A stretch of 64,000 nucleotides of DNA from Cylicocyclus nassatus (GCA_958299035.1 CATQJL010000316.1:47799585-47863584), one strand, 5' to 3'; numbered from the stretch's first letter, positions 38,001 to 49,784 are shown. Made by a program: numbers and translations. The notes: a model not told the origin generated them from the letters alone.

Positions 38001-38297
38001 GCTCACCCCGTCTCACCGAAAGGTGACTCGGACAGTCAAAAGAAAGGCACTGGAGCGCCTTCTATTTCAAAGGTAGCTGGAATTAGGGAGCCACAGCAAG
38101 AAAGCGTTGCGCAGACCGAGACGCAGCGAACGGAAGACACTGGACGAAGCGAAACAGAGCAAGGGAGTATATTCTTCTACGATGCTCCACATAATCAAAT
38201 TCTGAAACTTCCACCAGAGCGTAAATTCCGAAAAAGCATACGTGCCGATGTAGTGGAGGGTGACGAGATGGGGAGCCATTATCTTTGGTACGCTTAG
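32098..38297 (+). CDS. Disordered, highly charged protein of unknown function
   Basis: Seven exons join in phase: 32098-32262, 32325-32352 (28-nt microexon), 33365-33588, 33653-33727, 37530-37656, 37703-37741 and 37792-38297, giving about 387 aa. The ATG at 32098 opens MQTRKLAFDILSC. Most of the protein is low-complexity Lys/Glu/Ser/Thr. Basic clusters that could act as nuclear localisation signals are KKKKLG..RRRKYG and RRHRRKHHRRHRRHP. The most distinctive block is C-terminal: SIFFYDAPHNQILKLPPERK followed by FRKSIRADVV and HYLWYA-stop. No domain was recognised. Intron 37657-37702 appears to be GC-AG. The 3.8 kb intron 33728-37529 holds four repeats. An AATAAA lies at 38400. The start could be internal if further upstream exons exist. 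Confidence 0.75.
34077..35106. mobile_element. Fold-back element, TGGCCGTATTCATCAACG family
   Basis: It begins TGGCCGTATTCATCAACGAA and ends with the inverted CGTTGATGAATATGGCCA. The subterminal arms contain multiple CCCTGAGGGTTAAACTAACC units in both orientations. A smaller inner copy (GGCCGTATTCATCAACC..GGTTGATGAATACGGCC) spans about 34921-35036. It lies in an intron of the charged-protein gene. Confidence 0.8.
35301..35775. mobile_element. Fold-back element, CAAGGGAA family, TTA duplication
   Basis: The ends CAGGGAACC and GGTTCCCTTG-type counterpart are flanked by TTA at 35297-35299 and 35776-35778. Arms pair through GTCGAAGTGGCCTTTCCAG and CGTCCAGAGGCGCTTGGC. A solitary arm of the same type lies at about 17336-17430. 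Confidence 0.75.
36090..36700. repeat. Dispersed repeat, copy 2
   Basis: This is the collinear relative of 28405-29010 in the same orientation, ending ACAGACACATACATAAAAAC followed by CTCTTAGCGCGTTATCAT. It lies in the long intron of the charged-protein gene. Confidence 0.65.
36782..37100 (-). mobile_element. Helitron fragment, reverse orientation
   Basis: Reverse-complement similarity to 29271-29668 runs from CTAG at 36782 through GTAAACAAATCAAT and AGTAGCCTATCATCTGCGCA to about 37090. The 5' Helitron end is not recognisable, so it is probably truncated. Confidence 0.6.
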
Positions 38298-38399
38298 ACA
38301 AGACTAGGTTTATATAGCGCAACATTATCTTTTTAGAAATCGACCATTGGTTATTGTCAAAACAAAATGAGAAAACTAGATAGACAAATGTGAATTTTC

Positions 38400-38405
38400 A
38401 ATAAA
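38400..38405 (+). terminator. Polyadenylation signal of the charged-protein gene
   Basis: A canonical AATAAA lies 103 nt after the stop codon at 38295-38297, a normal nematode 3' UTR distance. Confidence 0.65.
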
Positions 38406-38540
38406 AACACATTGATTTTGTCTTTTTTCAAATCCAGACAAATTTGTCGCCTGCGTTGAATATACGATCAAACGTGCTATTGTAGCAATGTACATTTTGC
38501 CTCTCCACCCTGAAGTTCTGGCAGCAAATGCACAAAATAT

Positions 38541-39409
38541 TAGGGTGATTCAAAAGTAATAGGGCACCTTGATTTTTTTTACATTCTTCAAGACTTCTTT
38601 CTGATTAGCTATGAATGCCCAGCATTTTTAACGCCTTTGTATAAAGTGACCTTCGCAGGTTATATTGACAGCACCTTGCAGCACCTCACCGACACTTCTT
38701 CGAGTGGCGCTTCAAAGAAGTCAGGCACACTTTTTTGAACGCCATCCGAATTTGGGCTGCTGCACCTGATAGTCCCTCGACATATGGCATACCATTCGAA
38801 AGAGCTTTCCAAGCTCTTTTTAATAATTACTTGAATATCCACAAAATTGCCCATCATTTCATACAAAAAAGGCACTTTATTCGAAAAAGTGCGGTGTTTG
38901 GCGCAGATTTTCAGCCTAAAATTCATGTTTTAGCCCATAATTTTTTGAAAATGAGAAAAGTCGAAGTAATTTGCATATGTATGGATAGAGCGTAAAAAGC
39001 ACTATCAGAAAGCAACTGAGGCTGAGCTTATTTGATTACCTTGATGAAAGAATAAGTAATATATCTCCTGATACCCAATGCTATATCTTCTGTTCTAAAG
39101 CCTTGGGACCACCGAGCTATTGTGGATTTGGTGACAGTCCCCTCACCCATTATTGCGCACATATCTTTGGTAGGCTCACTTGTTTTACTGCGGCGCTGCT
39201 GCTTAAAGTTCAAAATTACTTGAAGTGGTAAGCTTTAATTTTAAGCGTTTATAAAAATAACGCCACGTGACAGTGCCCAACTATAAACCTCGATCGGAAG
39301 GTTTTGTTATGTACTAACATCTGCCAAAACTTGAACTTCCAGTTAGCTTTTCTATTTGAAAAAACCGCATTTATTCTCTAGCTGCCCCCTTACTTTTGGA
39401 TCATTTTAA
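38541..39409. mobile_element. Mariner-derived element with degraded transposase
   Basis: The left end TAGGGTGATTCAAAAGTAAT and the right end (read inverted) ATTAAAATGATCCAAAAGTA form diverged TIRs. The body matches 18721-19330. A minus-strand transposase remnant lies at its right side. It sits downstream of the charged-protein gene. Confidence 0.75.
39046..39222 (-). pseudogene. Mariner transposase N-terminal HTH remnant
   Basis: The minus-strand frame contains FKQQRRSKTSEPTKDMCAIM, then GEGTVTKSTIARWSQGFRTED and IALGIR. This follows the mariner/SETMAR-type first helix-turn-helix (R.A..A...IC...GEG.V...T..RW...FR..D). The rest of the transposase, including the DDD catalytic part, is absent from the 870-bp element. 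Confidence 0.65.
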
Positions 39410-39529
39410 TACGAACGATTGTTACCGTTTATATACTTTGAGGAGATTAGGGCTCAGAAAGGGAGGCATAAAGAAAAGACAAAAAATCCCGCAGGGTATC
39501 CGAAATGCGTTACCTTTAGTGGAAGAACA

Positions 39530-39715
39530 AGAGTAGGGGGCGTCTTAAAAACACCGTCCACCCAAAATGAGAGTATTAAATTTCGATGTCTAACAGTAGC
39601 GGGATTCTCAACTGTATACTTGCCAAACTTGCGCTGCCAGAAGTTTCTTCCGAAGCGAGAAAACTGCTTCGAAAAGCACTTCCGATGACGGCTTCGCCAC
39701 GTTGGCTCCGCCCCT
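39530..39715. repeat. Solitary arm related to the 51.0/51.9 kb inverted repeat
   Basis: CTTAAAAACACCGTCCACCC and TTCTTCCGAAGCGAGAAA resemble blocks at 51001-51170. No inverted partner was found nearby. Confidence 0.55.
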
Positions 39716-41146
39716 ACCTTCGATAGTCCAGATAGTTCAGAACAAAGGGCCTCAAAAGTGAAGGTTGTTTGAATATCTGCTCCTCATAAAGGTGAACATT
39801 GTTTCTAGAAAATCAGAGAAGGAGAATGCAAAAGTTAGCAAAAGCGAAAGGAAGTCTTGAAAACGATTACCCTATTTTCCGGTTTATAAGCCGCACCTTA
39901 TATAAGCCGCACCCGCCGCAGCGAACAAAGGCGCGAAAGAGCTTCGAAAATATAGTTTTTGATTTAACAAACTGAAAACTCGCTGCATTTTGTGACTGCT
40001 TTTCATTGCACATCTTCACGTCTGGTATTTCTTTATTCTTTCCAGATATTCGTACGATTTTGGAATTTTTGGTTGTGTTTTTTCCTCAGGGATACAATGG
40101 AGTTGGCGGCGCTTTCTTTTGTCTTTGAAGATGTTATTGAGGTTAAAGCTGCTAATGATTGTTGATGATGATGTTGATGTTTTAATGGTGCCTCCAATGC
40201 TTTCACAAGAAAGAGAGCAAAAGGTTACAATCAGGCTACTAGGTAAAATAGGTGGTAGTTGGCTGCTTGCGCGGCTTCGCACATCGCGACCACCTCGCAG
40301 ATCAGCGCGCGGCGAAAATAATTGCGGCTTATACGCCGGAAAACAGGGTAAAAACGCTGCAATGAGTTCAAGTTTCATTTGGCGGCGTTTTGAGTTGCAA
40401 GTTTTCGCTCCACATTCCGGCAATCCACAGTATAGTTAGAACGACCGAAAAATTTCGTCGAATGAATGAATTTCGAATAATCGGTTTTCGAAAAATATTC
40501 GAACGAACGAATATTATTCGATCTGTAATTTTCAGATTATTCGGATTCGAATATTCGAATAATGCTACATTTCAAAATTCGAATGAACGAATATTCGAAC
40601 AAATGGGGTTGGTCGAACATTCGACTATTCGAATTATCGAATAATTACATATAGTCGAATATTCGACTATTCGAATAATCGAATAATTACATATGGTCGA
40701 ATATTCGATTATTCGAACAATTCGAATGATCTAACACCTCAAACAATGCTGGTTTTTTCTTTGTTGCGGTTGTCTGCAAGAAAATTAATCGCTAATTTGG
40801 TCTTTGTAGCTGATAATTATATGTGTAGCAAGTGGTAGGAAGACTCGTTGGTTAGGGTTCCACTTAGGAAACAGAAGAACTTCACTCAAACATGTAGTTC
40901 GAGGTGTTCATGGTCTTTTAAGATGGCTACTAAGACTTACTTAGTAATCGTTCCAAGTCCGCATTTATTTTTCCTCATAGAAGTTTCTCGCGAAGCTACA
41001 CAGAACTTTTTCCCAAAGCTGAAGATTTAACATGGAAAACATTTTAGATTAGGTAGTTCTTTGTAATTTAATCGTAATGGTCAGCATTGCGCTAGTTCTA
41101 AGACTAGCACTGGAGGAGCACGAGGAAGGCCTACAGTAATATAATA

Positions 41147-41846
41147 TTAGGTTGGTCCGAAAGTTCTGTCGTTTCATTTTTGAAAATTTGTAACTCTGCG
41201 CTATCCTAATGGATTTGCATCGTTGTAATTTTATTTGAAAGCATAATTTTCGCTTTCGAACACATTCTTTACTAACTTCTATTACACACTGACTGCAGAG
41301 ATAAACATGAAAAAGTAAGACCAACTAAGTTTTGCTCATTTTAAGTTAGGTCGCCATAAATTTGAAACGCTACAGAAAAATCTGAAGAGTTCAGTGTATA
41401 AGTTTTTTGACCCACTCTTTATAACTGTGAAAAGACTGTGCTGTTTGAACGCCTCTGAGAGAAGTTTTGAATTTCGAGTTAACTCAGAAAACGCCAAAAT
41501 TAATTAATTTATCACTTTTTCCGAAATTCATAACTTCTCTCAGAGATGTTCAAACAGCACAGTCTTTTCACAGTTATAAAAAGTTGGTTAAAAAACTTAT
41601 GTACTGAACTTTTCAGATTTTTCTATAGCGTTTCAAATTTATGGCGACCTAACTCAAAATGAGCAAAACTTAGTTGGTCTTACTTTTTCATTTTTATCTC
41701 TGCAGTCAGTGTGCGATAGAAGCTAATCAAGACTGTATCCGAAAGCGAAAGACTTATGCTTTCAAACAAAACTACAAAATCCATTGGGATAGCGCAGAGT
41801 TACAAATTTTCAAAAATGAAACGACAGAACTTTCGGACCGACCTAA
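41147..41846. mobile_element. Mariner-like fold-back MITE
   Basis: The perfect ends TTAGGTTGGTCCGAAAGTTC and GAACTTTCGGACCGACCTAA carry TA on both sides. The arms are inverted across nearly the full 700 bp, including CACAGTCTTTTCACAGTTAT. It lies inside the hAT-like element. Confidence 0.85.
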
Positions 41847-42271
41847 TATATGACCTCTGCTGTTGTACCGAAAGTTTTGTCCGTTTTTTCGAATCAGTAT
41901 CAAACCACGCACAATAAAGACCTGAATGAGTTTCAGCATTTGATGCAGCTTTTCCTTCTCTTTTTAAAAATACATTTTCGAACTACAATCTTGTATGCTT
42001 TCTTTGATAATTGCCGAAATTCTCCATCCGTCAATTTTTATCTGCTCAAAGTTAGGCTACTTTTTTGAACTTAATTTCAAAGTTTCGGAAAGGAATAATA
42101 CGGATCAAACAGAGCAATTCTCGGAATACAGGGTAATATTTTAGATTCTCTTAATTTGCTGTTTTTAGCTTCAAAAACATTATATCTTCGAAAGTCTCAA
42201 TTTCTGGCAAAGTCATGAAACACACAACTGCAGCAAATACACGAAAGCTTTTAAAACTTTTGCAAATTGAA

Positions 42272-42511
42272 ATAATATCTGCTGCATGACGAAGGCGGTT
42301 GCCCAAATAGGTTGAAGGCTGTTGCGCACGCGGCGCGCGGGCAATTGTCAACCACCGGGCGCGCGTACGCTCGGTCAGCGCGCGCGCGGCTCCAGTGGAT
42401 GACCGCTGGCCAGCGTGCGCGCGCCCGGTGGTTGACAATTGCCCGCGCGCCGCGTGCGCGACAGCCTTCAACCTATTTGGGCAACCGCCTTCGTCATGCA
42501 GCAGATATTAT
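42272..42511. mobile_element. GC-rich near-perfect palindrome (MITE-like)
   Basis: ATAATATCTGCTGCATGACG at the left is repeated inverted as CGTCATGCAGCAGATATTAT at the right. The arms (about 110 bp) are much richer in GC than the surroundings and include GCGCGCGGGCAATTGTCAAC. It lies within the hAT-like element. Confidence 0.8.
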
Positions 42512-43196
42512 GATTCTTATCAAACATTATTTACGCTACATAAGCAAGTTTGGTTTGCTTTGAAAAGTAGCTTTTTGGAATTTTCGGTACTTTTACGTGG
42601 TAAACGTAATCAAAGGCGCAGTTTTTATCAAACAAATAATTATAACGAGCTTGGTAAACATGGACGTAATCTAAAATGGGTACAATGTAGCTAAAGGCCT
42701 GCTCTACATGACATTCATCAGCGCTCTCTGAAAACATCAGGATAAAAATTTTTGAAACTCAGTAAAAATTTGGCGTTACTTCTGAGCTGCTCAGGAGGCA
42801 GTGGCGATAACATTGCAAAGACAGAGTAGATCAGAGAACAAATACAGCTATAAGAAAGAAGATAAAAATCTGTATCAAATCGTACCTAAGTTGATCATGG
42901 ATCGGTGTTCTGTGAGTTCCAGTGAGCGATGAAAAAAAACGAACAAAACTTCCAGGATAGTCTAATACTTCTGTGCTCATCTAAATCCCGAAAAAGAAAA
43001 CTCGTGTAAATATCTGTATATTAGCTGATAATCTAATATTTGTCGGGAATTATCAATCCCCGAGTTTCACAGTTTCTGCTGTAGGATTGAATTCTTTTAA
43101 ATTTGTTTTAGTTGTGTTTTTGAGGTTTGTACTTTTGTTGTAAGGGATCTTCCATATCTTTTACTCAGGTTCAAAATAATTATTGTTCACCCTACA

Positions 43197-43274
43197 CGCC
43201 TACTCGGATTATTATTCCTCTACGAACCTTGCAATGATGCAAAGTTCGTAGAGGAATATTACTTCGAGTAGGCG
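43197..43274. repeat. 78-nt hairpin with ATGA loop
   Basis: CGCCTACTCG..TATTCCTCTACGAAC..TTGCA pairs with its complement across a loop of about 4 nt, giving a stem of some 37 positions with few mismatches. It could be a tiny MITE or a miRNA-like precursor; no evidence of expression is available. Confidence 0.6.
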
Positions 43275-44987
43275 CCTACACGCGTACTTCATGTAGACGT
43301 GTAATTCTAACATTAGTTTTCTACGCCTCCTGACTATAAAGGCAGCTGATTTGAGTATATTGACCGACATATAGGCTGCCGCCCAAGTCAAGCGGCTCAG
43401 GTCCTCACGACCGCCTTGCTCTGGCCTTGCGTTGTAACGTATCTTTAAGGTATTTTGGCACGCGAGCGCCGGTGATTAGGCTGGCAAGGCAAATGAAGAC
43501 CTCGAGATAAAGGAATGTATGTTGCCTATACCTGCTGCCTTAAAGAACTGCTGGTCCTTTGCATACTTATGCAAGCTGTTTGAGGACCAGTGGTGCATTG
43601 GGCGTCTAATGATGGCTTTGATTCTTCACCCAATTTAGAACTTGGAGATATCTGCGCGTGATTACGCGTCTCAACTTCTCAGACGCGATTTCCAGAAGAT
43701 AGTTCATTACTCCAAATGGATTATGTAGAGGGCTTGTGGTCACTATGCTCTGACATGACTCGCGATTCATGCCTCAAGAAGGGAAGCTTGTTAGCCATTC
43801 TGTCATTTGATAATTCACTTGTGTGATTGACCGATCGGGGACATACTTTTACTCAGTGTAGAACAGCTAAAGGTTTCTTTTGACATCGAATGTTCGAATG
43901 AATGCTCTTAAAATATTCGAATATTCGAATGACTGTCTTTCAAGTTGGGTCGAATTTTCGAATATTCGAATAACCGTTTTTTAAAATTCCTCGAATAAGC
44001 GAATATTCGAATAACTCATTTTTCCAAATCATCGAATGAACGAATTATTCGAATACCGACCTTTTTCATTTATTCGACTATTCGAACAATCGAATAATTG
44101 GACTGTTTTGAATATTCGACTATTCGAATATTCGAATAGTCGAATATTTCGAATAAATTATTCGAACACGAATATTCGGTTCTAACTATAATCCACAGTA
44201 CGGGGGAAAATGAGGAAAAGCTAATTTTTTCTTGTGACTGTTTAAAAAGCTTCGGAAGTGGTGTTTATCAAGAAGAAGGAAACAAGAAAAGAATTAGTTT
44301 CAAACGCAATTTTTCTTTTTACCCAGTTGGAATGCTTAACGTCAAAGTCGACCTAGTTTGATGTCTTTTAAATCTTTGCACCTTTTCCCCCTTCCATTGC
44401 CGTTCCTGCGGCGATATCCAGATTGTTGCGCTCATTATTCTGAGCAATGATCGTCCGTTAAAAAATCGCTGAACACTGAAAGGTAAAGAAAAACTCTCTT
44501 TTTACGATTTCTTACAAAATCTGCCGAAATCGAAGAAGCAAGCTCTGCGACGTTGTGCTCATTATAGAGAGAAGCCAGATCTGTCGCATGCACGAAAAAA
44601 CCGCGTGAAAAGAACTAAACTGAAGAAGAAAAAAGAGTTTTTCGAAAACGCAGTTTTTGCTAGATTTCTGACTTAAATCAAGAATGGGGTTTTGCGAGTT
44701 GTCAGCGTGAAAGTAGATTCAAAGCTCTAATGTGATATATAGTTTGCTAGAATTGGGTTCAAGACAACGAAGAAAAGGTTACCAGGCCAGATGCTCCGTG
44801 TCCCCGTTTGGGGATTGAGGTGGCGCGCAACGCGCGGAGACGCAGACAAGCGGAGGAGAAAGACCAGAGCCGACGGGGCATTTGGCTCTAGTCGTAGATC
44901 TCTGTGAGGTCTCAAGGAAACCCTGCAACTTATATTAGGTTGGAAACTAAGTTTTGCAACTCACTAAATAATCTTGCTCTCATTTTA

Positions 44988-46003
44988 TTAGGTCGTTCCG
45001 AAAGTTCTTTCCGTTTTTCCAGCATATCATAAAAACACGTGGAATAAAAATAGGGAATCGTTTCAGGCACTATCCGACGCAGCTTTTCTTCGTCTTTTCA
45101 ACTGTCATACAACTGTATAGCTTGCTATTGTGGTCAGTGACATAATGGCCGAAATTTCGGTCCTATGATTTTTACCATGTCCAAATTTGGAAATTTTTCA
45201 CTATCTTCTTTCTTAACTTTTGGAGAAGCTATGATGGCAGTCAGATAGAGTGAACAAAGTGCAATGCAATGGAATTTTTTGGAAATTTCAGCCGGCTTCT
45301 CATTATTTTTTTAGATAACTTCTTCAGAAGTCTTCACTTTTTCGAAGCCACAAAACACACAAACGCTCTGAACATCAACAAATCTTCGGTTTTCGAAACT
45401 TTCAAAAGTCGTTTATGATTGTACACTATTTTTACGGAGTAACTGAGCGTTTACCGCTTCGAAATATAAGATTTTGCATTGCACGGATACATCATGAGGC
45501 GGGTTCAAAATCGAGATTTATGGAAATTTTATCGCCAAAGACCCCACAAACTAATAAGAGAAAGTACTCATCAAAAATAGGCGAAAAAGCTGCATCGAAT
45601 GACACCTTAGTTGTGCGCCGTTTTCTGTGGCTTTTGGCATCCCCAAAAGTGGAATTTGATAGCATCAGATAAATAATTCTAAAAATGTTTTGAGGCTAGC
45701 TATAGATGCCGAAAAATTGCATAAAATTGCACATTGTTTACTTCATCCGACTGCTATCAAAGCTTTTCCAAAAGTCAAAAAAGGAGATAGTGAAAAATTG
45801 CCAAAGCTGGACATGGTAAAAACCATGTGTTCGAATTTTCGGCCATTATCTCACTGATCGTAAGAGCAAGCCGCGCAGGATTATGACAGTTGAAAAGAGG
45901 AAGAAATGCTGCGTCGGACAGTGCCTGAATCGTTTCTCTATCTTCATTTCACGTATTTTTGTGATAAGTTGAAGAAAAGGAAAGAACTTTCGGAACGACC
46001 TAA
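44988..46003. mobile_element. Nested mariner-like fold-back element
   Basis: The ends TTAGGTCGTTCCGAAAGTTC and GAACTTTCGGAACGACCTAA are perfect inverted copies flanked by TA. The arms pair through CAGGCACTATCCGACGCAGC and the GACAGTTGAAAAG block. No transposase frame. Confidence 0.85.
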
Positions 46004-46665
46004 TATATGAAGCACTCAAATTTTGCCATTACGTTGCTCATAATATAAGCTACAAGCATAGCTGCTTTTCCGCCAAATTCTGACGTCGCAGTGAGGATTA
46101 CGGTAGGTATATGGTATAAGGGGAAAAATTGTAAATCATTACGGATTTGGCTGAAACTTGGCGTAGGGGAGTTATTCGACATACTAATCGCGGTAATATG
46201 CTGAATTTGCATAGGAAGGGCTTTTTTTTGTGAAATTAACGTAGTATTACGGTGTGGGGTCTCACCTTAAACAATAGAAAAGAATTTAGCTTAACGGACA
46301 AATAATAATCGTGTTTAGGAGGTCGAATAATCTCACTATGTGAAGTCTCCACGGATTACGTTTCCACTCCTCAGTCACTGATGGTTGCCCCCAACATCCT
46401 TGCGCACTACAACTTCATGATGACGCTAGAACTCGCCTTGTCTTTCAATTCTGTTCCTTTCCTACTGAGCCAAACGAATCAACCCCATTAATTCACATAC
46501 AGCCTTGGATCATTATGCATGATTTGGGTCGCAAATGGCTTTATTTTTGCTTATGACCTCATAAATTCTCGAAATCTACGAATTTTAGAAAAATGCTTGT
46601 AATTATTTTTATTTCGTTTTCAAAATCAAACAGCTTGTGCATGGTTGTAGCACACATTGAGATCA

Positions 46666-47726
46666 TTGGGTTGTTACATAAGTCTTACGACACTTTGAAT
46701 TTTTACACGACAAGTCATGCAGTTCACATCTTCAATAGGGGTCCAGGATACCATTCGATAGACCAAAGCAAGCTCTACAAAATGGTGTGCAAAACTTCAT
46801 CCCATCTTCAACCCACTTCAAGTTTGCACCAAGATGTAAGTAGTGAAGGCTCAGAAAATCGCAAAAAAACATATCTCCGTTCAAAAATTCCTACGAATTT
46901 CCAACTTGTTCATAAAAATTGCACCCTACATCAGACACTCATATGTACCGTTGTCGGATTTCCTCCTCATTTGGAAATCGAGAAAAAATTTTCAATTTTT
47001 TTTCAAAAACTAAGCTAAGCTGTTTCCACTTATGCTATTGTATACTACAATCCCTTCGAAGTATAATCGTAGATTCACTTCTTCCTCTTTTGGAAATCGA
47101 GAAAAAAAATTTCAATTTTTTACAAAAACTAAGCTAAGCTGTTTCCACTTATGCAATTGTATACTACAATCCCTTCGAAGTATAATCCTAGATTTCCAGC
47201 TTTCCATAGCCTTAGTTTTCGAGAAATATTGATTTTGGCTCTCCTTGCTTGAATGTTTTATGCTAAAATCAATATTTCTCGAAAACGAGGGATATGGAAA
47301 GCTGAAAATTTGCGGTTATACTTCTAAGGGATTGTAGTATACAATTACATGACTGGAAACAGTTTAGCTTCGTTTTTGTTGAAACTTAAAAATTTTCGTT
47401 TTCTCGATTTTGAAGTGAGGAAAAAATCCAAGAACGGTACATATGAGCGTCTGATGTAGGGTGCAATTTTTATGAACAAGTTGGTGATTTGTACAATTTT
47501 TTTGAACGGAGATATGGATTTTTCGCGATTTACTGAGCCTTCAGTACGACTCACATTTTGGATGCAAACCTAAAGTGGGTCGAAGTTGAGGCGAACTTTT
47601 GCAGAATATCCTGTAAGGTTTGATTTGCTTTATAGAATGGTGCCCTGAAAATCTATTGAAAATGTGAACTGCATGACTTATCGTCGTAAGAGGTTAGATT
47701 GTCTCAAGACTTATGTTACAACCTAA
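46666..47726. mobile_element. Nested fold-back element with internal tandem duplication
   Basis: The ends TTGGGTTGTTACATAAGTCT and AGACTTATGTTACAACCTAA are inverted. Arms pair through AAGTCATGCAGTTCACAT and CACCCTACATCAGACACTCA. The left arm carries a direct duplication of about 117 bp around AAACTAAGCTAAGCTGTTTC (46970-47200). Confidence 0.75.
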
Positions 47727-47809
47727 TACATATAGCCAAAGTTTGAGTTCAACATGTTCAAAGAGAGTAAAGTTGTGAAAGCAGTTGCAAAACTTAGTCT
47801 CCAACCTAA

Positions 47810-49784
47810 TATATCATTCCCACCATCATGACATGATTAGGAACAATGACAACGTCGCACGCGTTAAAATGCACCGATCAAGGAGGTGACACAGCATTTC
47901 GCGCGCATCTCTCTGGGCAAGGTTTAAGCGCATTTATCGTTTTTGTTGTTCAACACTTTTCGTGAACCTCCGAAACTAATTGTAGCCGTCATGGAGATCA
48001 GGATGGCGACCTACGAAAGGGCCGCCAAGCGACCGTCGAGCGAGCGTCGTCTTTACCTCACCTATATTCTCATCTCTTCAGTTTCATTCTTTATTGTCGA
48101 TGTTGTTTTTTTGTTAAAATAAATTGTTCCGAGATTTTGTGCACTGGTTTCGCGACAAAAAGCTATAGAGCCATTCTATCTATCGTACCGAGCCCGAAAG
48201 GAATTATATAGCCTAAAAAAGGTTAAGTAATAAGTGTTGTCTTGAATTCCGATGAAGCTTTTAACAAAAATCTTCCTTTTTGCACTCTATAAAAAGGCGA
48301 TTTTTTGGCCTTGCTGTGGTGTTGTAAAGATGTTGTTCCCTATACTTGCTTCATTCACATATGTCGATTTGGTTATGTCTTAACATCCGGGCTTGGCCCG
48401 GATGATTCTGTTTTTTACCAAGCTGAAAGTCGTGTTCTCTCATGGTGCTGAAAGTAAAGGTTATCAGAGTACATGTCCTTTATGTATCGGGGTATCTGGG
48501 ATGGGCATGGCGTTCGTCCCGCCTATCTGTGCGCACCCAACTAATCACCTTGCCGAAGAACTCGCCTTGCGAGTTCTGCGGGACGGATATTGTCGCGGTT
48601 TTCGCAGATTCTCGACATGATATTCGGAGTCAGGGACATGAGAGGCCCCGGAACGACAAATACATTGAGGTCGAGAATTTGGGTGGACGTAACTTTCAAG
48701 GGTACCGCATTACTTCAGCGAAATTTTTTTTGAAGAAATAAAGAGTTTGGTATTGTTGTAAACGTTATGGATGCGAAAGAAATGTGATAAATCTGGCAGG
48801 AAGGGGAGTCTCTAAAAGGGCCCTAGCTTTTGACAGGAAAAAGGAAAGCTTTTAGCTCGACTTGAAACTTTAGGAAATTGTAAAATGTGATAATTATTAT
48901 AAAATAACTATAGAGGGAAACTTCTAAGGTGTGCCGAGTCATTTCTGGCGGAAAAGCATCAGAATAGAGAAGAGATTCTCGGCAGTCTATCAAGCTTTAG
49001 GGATGGAAAACGAATAGGTACGTCTGGTAGAAATTGAATGGCTCTAGGGTGATCCGCATCACATTTGGTCTAAAAACTTTGAATGAAAGTCAGTTGTAAA
49101 AGAACGCCTTCACTCTAAGCTGAAGACGCAACCTTTAGAAAGAAGAAGGCTATTTTGCTCCCTCTCTTGTTCCGTTTTTTGAACACATATCTTGCAATTT
49201 ACAAAATTATAGCTATCAAATCATAGCTCCTGAGCCCTACTTTCGCGCTGGTGAAGGAACTTACCTGTTCAAAAGACTCGCCGCAATGTACCTCAGGTAC
49301 CATGGGTTGTCAGCAACACTAGCTAGGCGGAGCTGATGCACAGTCTCCGCTCTTATCCAGCAACGCATAAAACCGGGAATTCGTTTTAATTTCTTACTCA
49401 AAGTGTAGTAGCGATACTTGGCCGATTAAGATGAAAAATGTTACCAAGGTCTAAGATGCTAATTTCTGTTAATATTTTTGTTCCTTTTTATTAATACTGG
49501 ATGCCTTTTACAAACTGCCTACAAACTATACTGTAACTCTGGCAATCTAATGTAGTACCAAAAACGTGATAATTAGTCCAAGTCGGGATCAGATGTCAGT
49601 TTCTTCCAAATTCGGCATACTGAAGCAGTTCGTAATGACAGATAAATTCCGGATTAATAATGGGTAGATGAGAAGGGCTCACTGTTTGTGCCAGTCCCCC
49701 CTCCCTGATTGCTGTCTTAATAAGACCCCCCCCCCCCTGACTTATATACCTAAGATAGCATTACCTGAAGGCCCTGTCAATTAT
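47810..49784. other. No supported gene; one cruciform-like hairpin
   Basis: Only short chance frames are present. At 48515-48585 an outer CGTCCCGC/GCGGGACG pair encloses a perfect GAACTCGC-CTT-GCGAGTTC hairpin (48558-48576). A poly-C run ends at about 49737. Confidence 0.45.

Larger units (their letters stand above)
40431..44190. mobile_element. hAT-like non-autonomous element with TTCGAATA subterminal arrays
   Basis: The ends are TATAGTTAGAAC and, inverted, GTTCTAACTATA. ATCCACAG is directly repeated at 40423-40430 and 44191-44198, an 8-bp duplication as in hAT transposons. Just inside both ends lie arrays of TTCGAATA-type repeats (about 40440-40725 and 43885-44180). No transposase frame is present. 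The interior hosts a mariner MITE (41147), a GC-rich palindrome (42272) and a small hairpin (43197). Confidence 0.8.
44935..47809. mobile_element. Outer mariner-type fold-back element
   Basis: The ends TTAGGTTGGAAACTAAGTTT and (right) ACTTAGTCTCCAACCTAA carry TA on both sides. Two further complete inverted-repeat elements, 44988-46003 and 46666-47726, lie within it. Confidence 0.7.
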
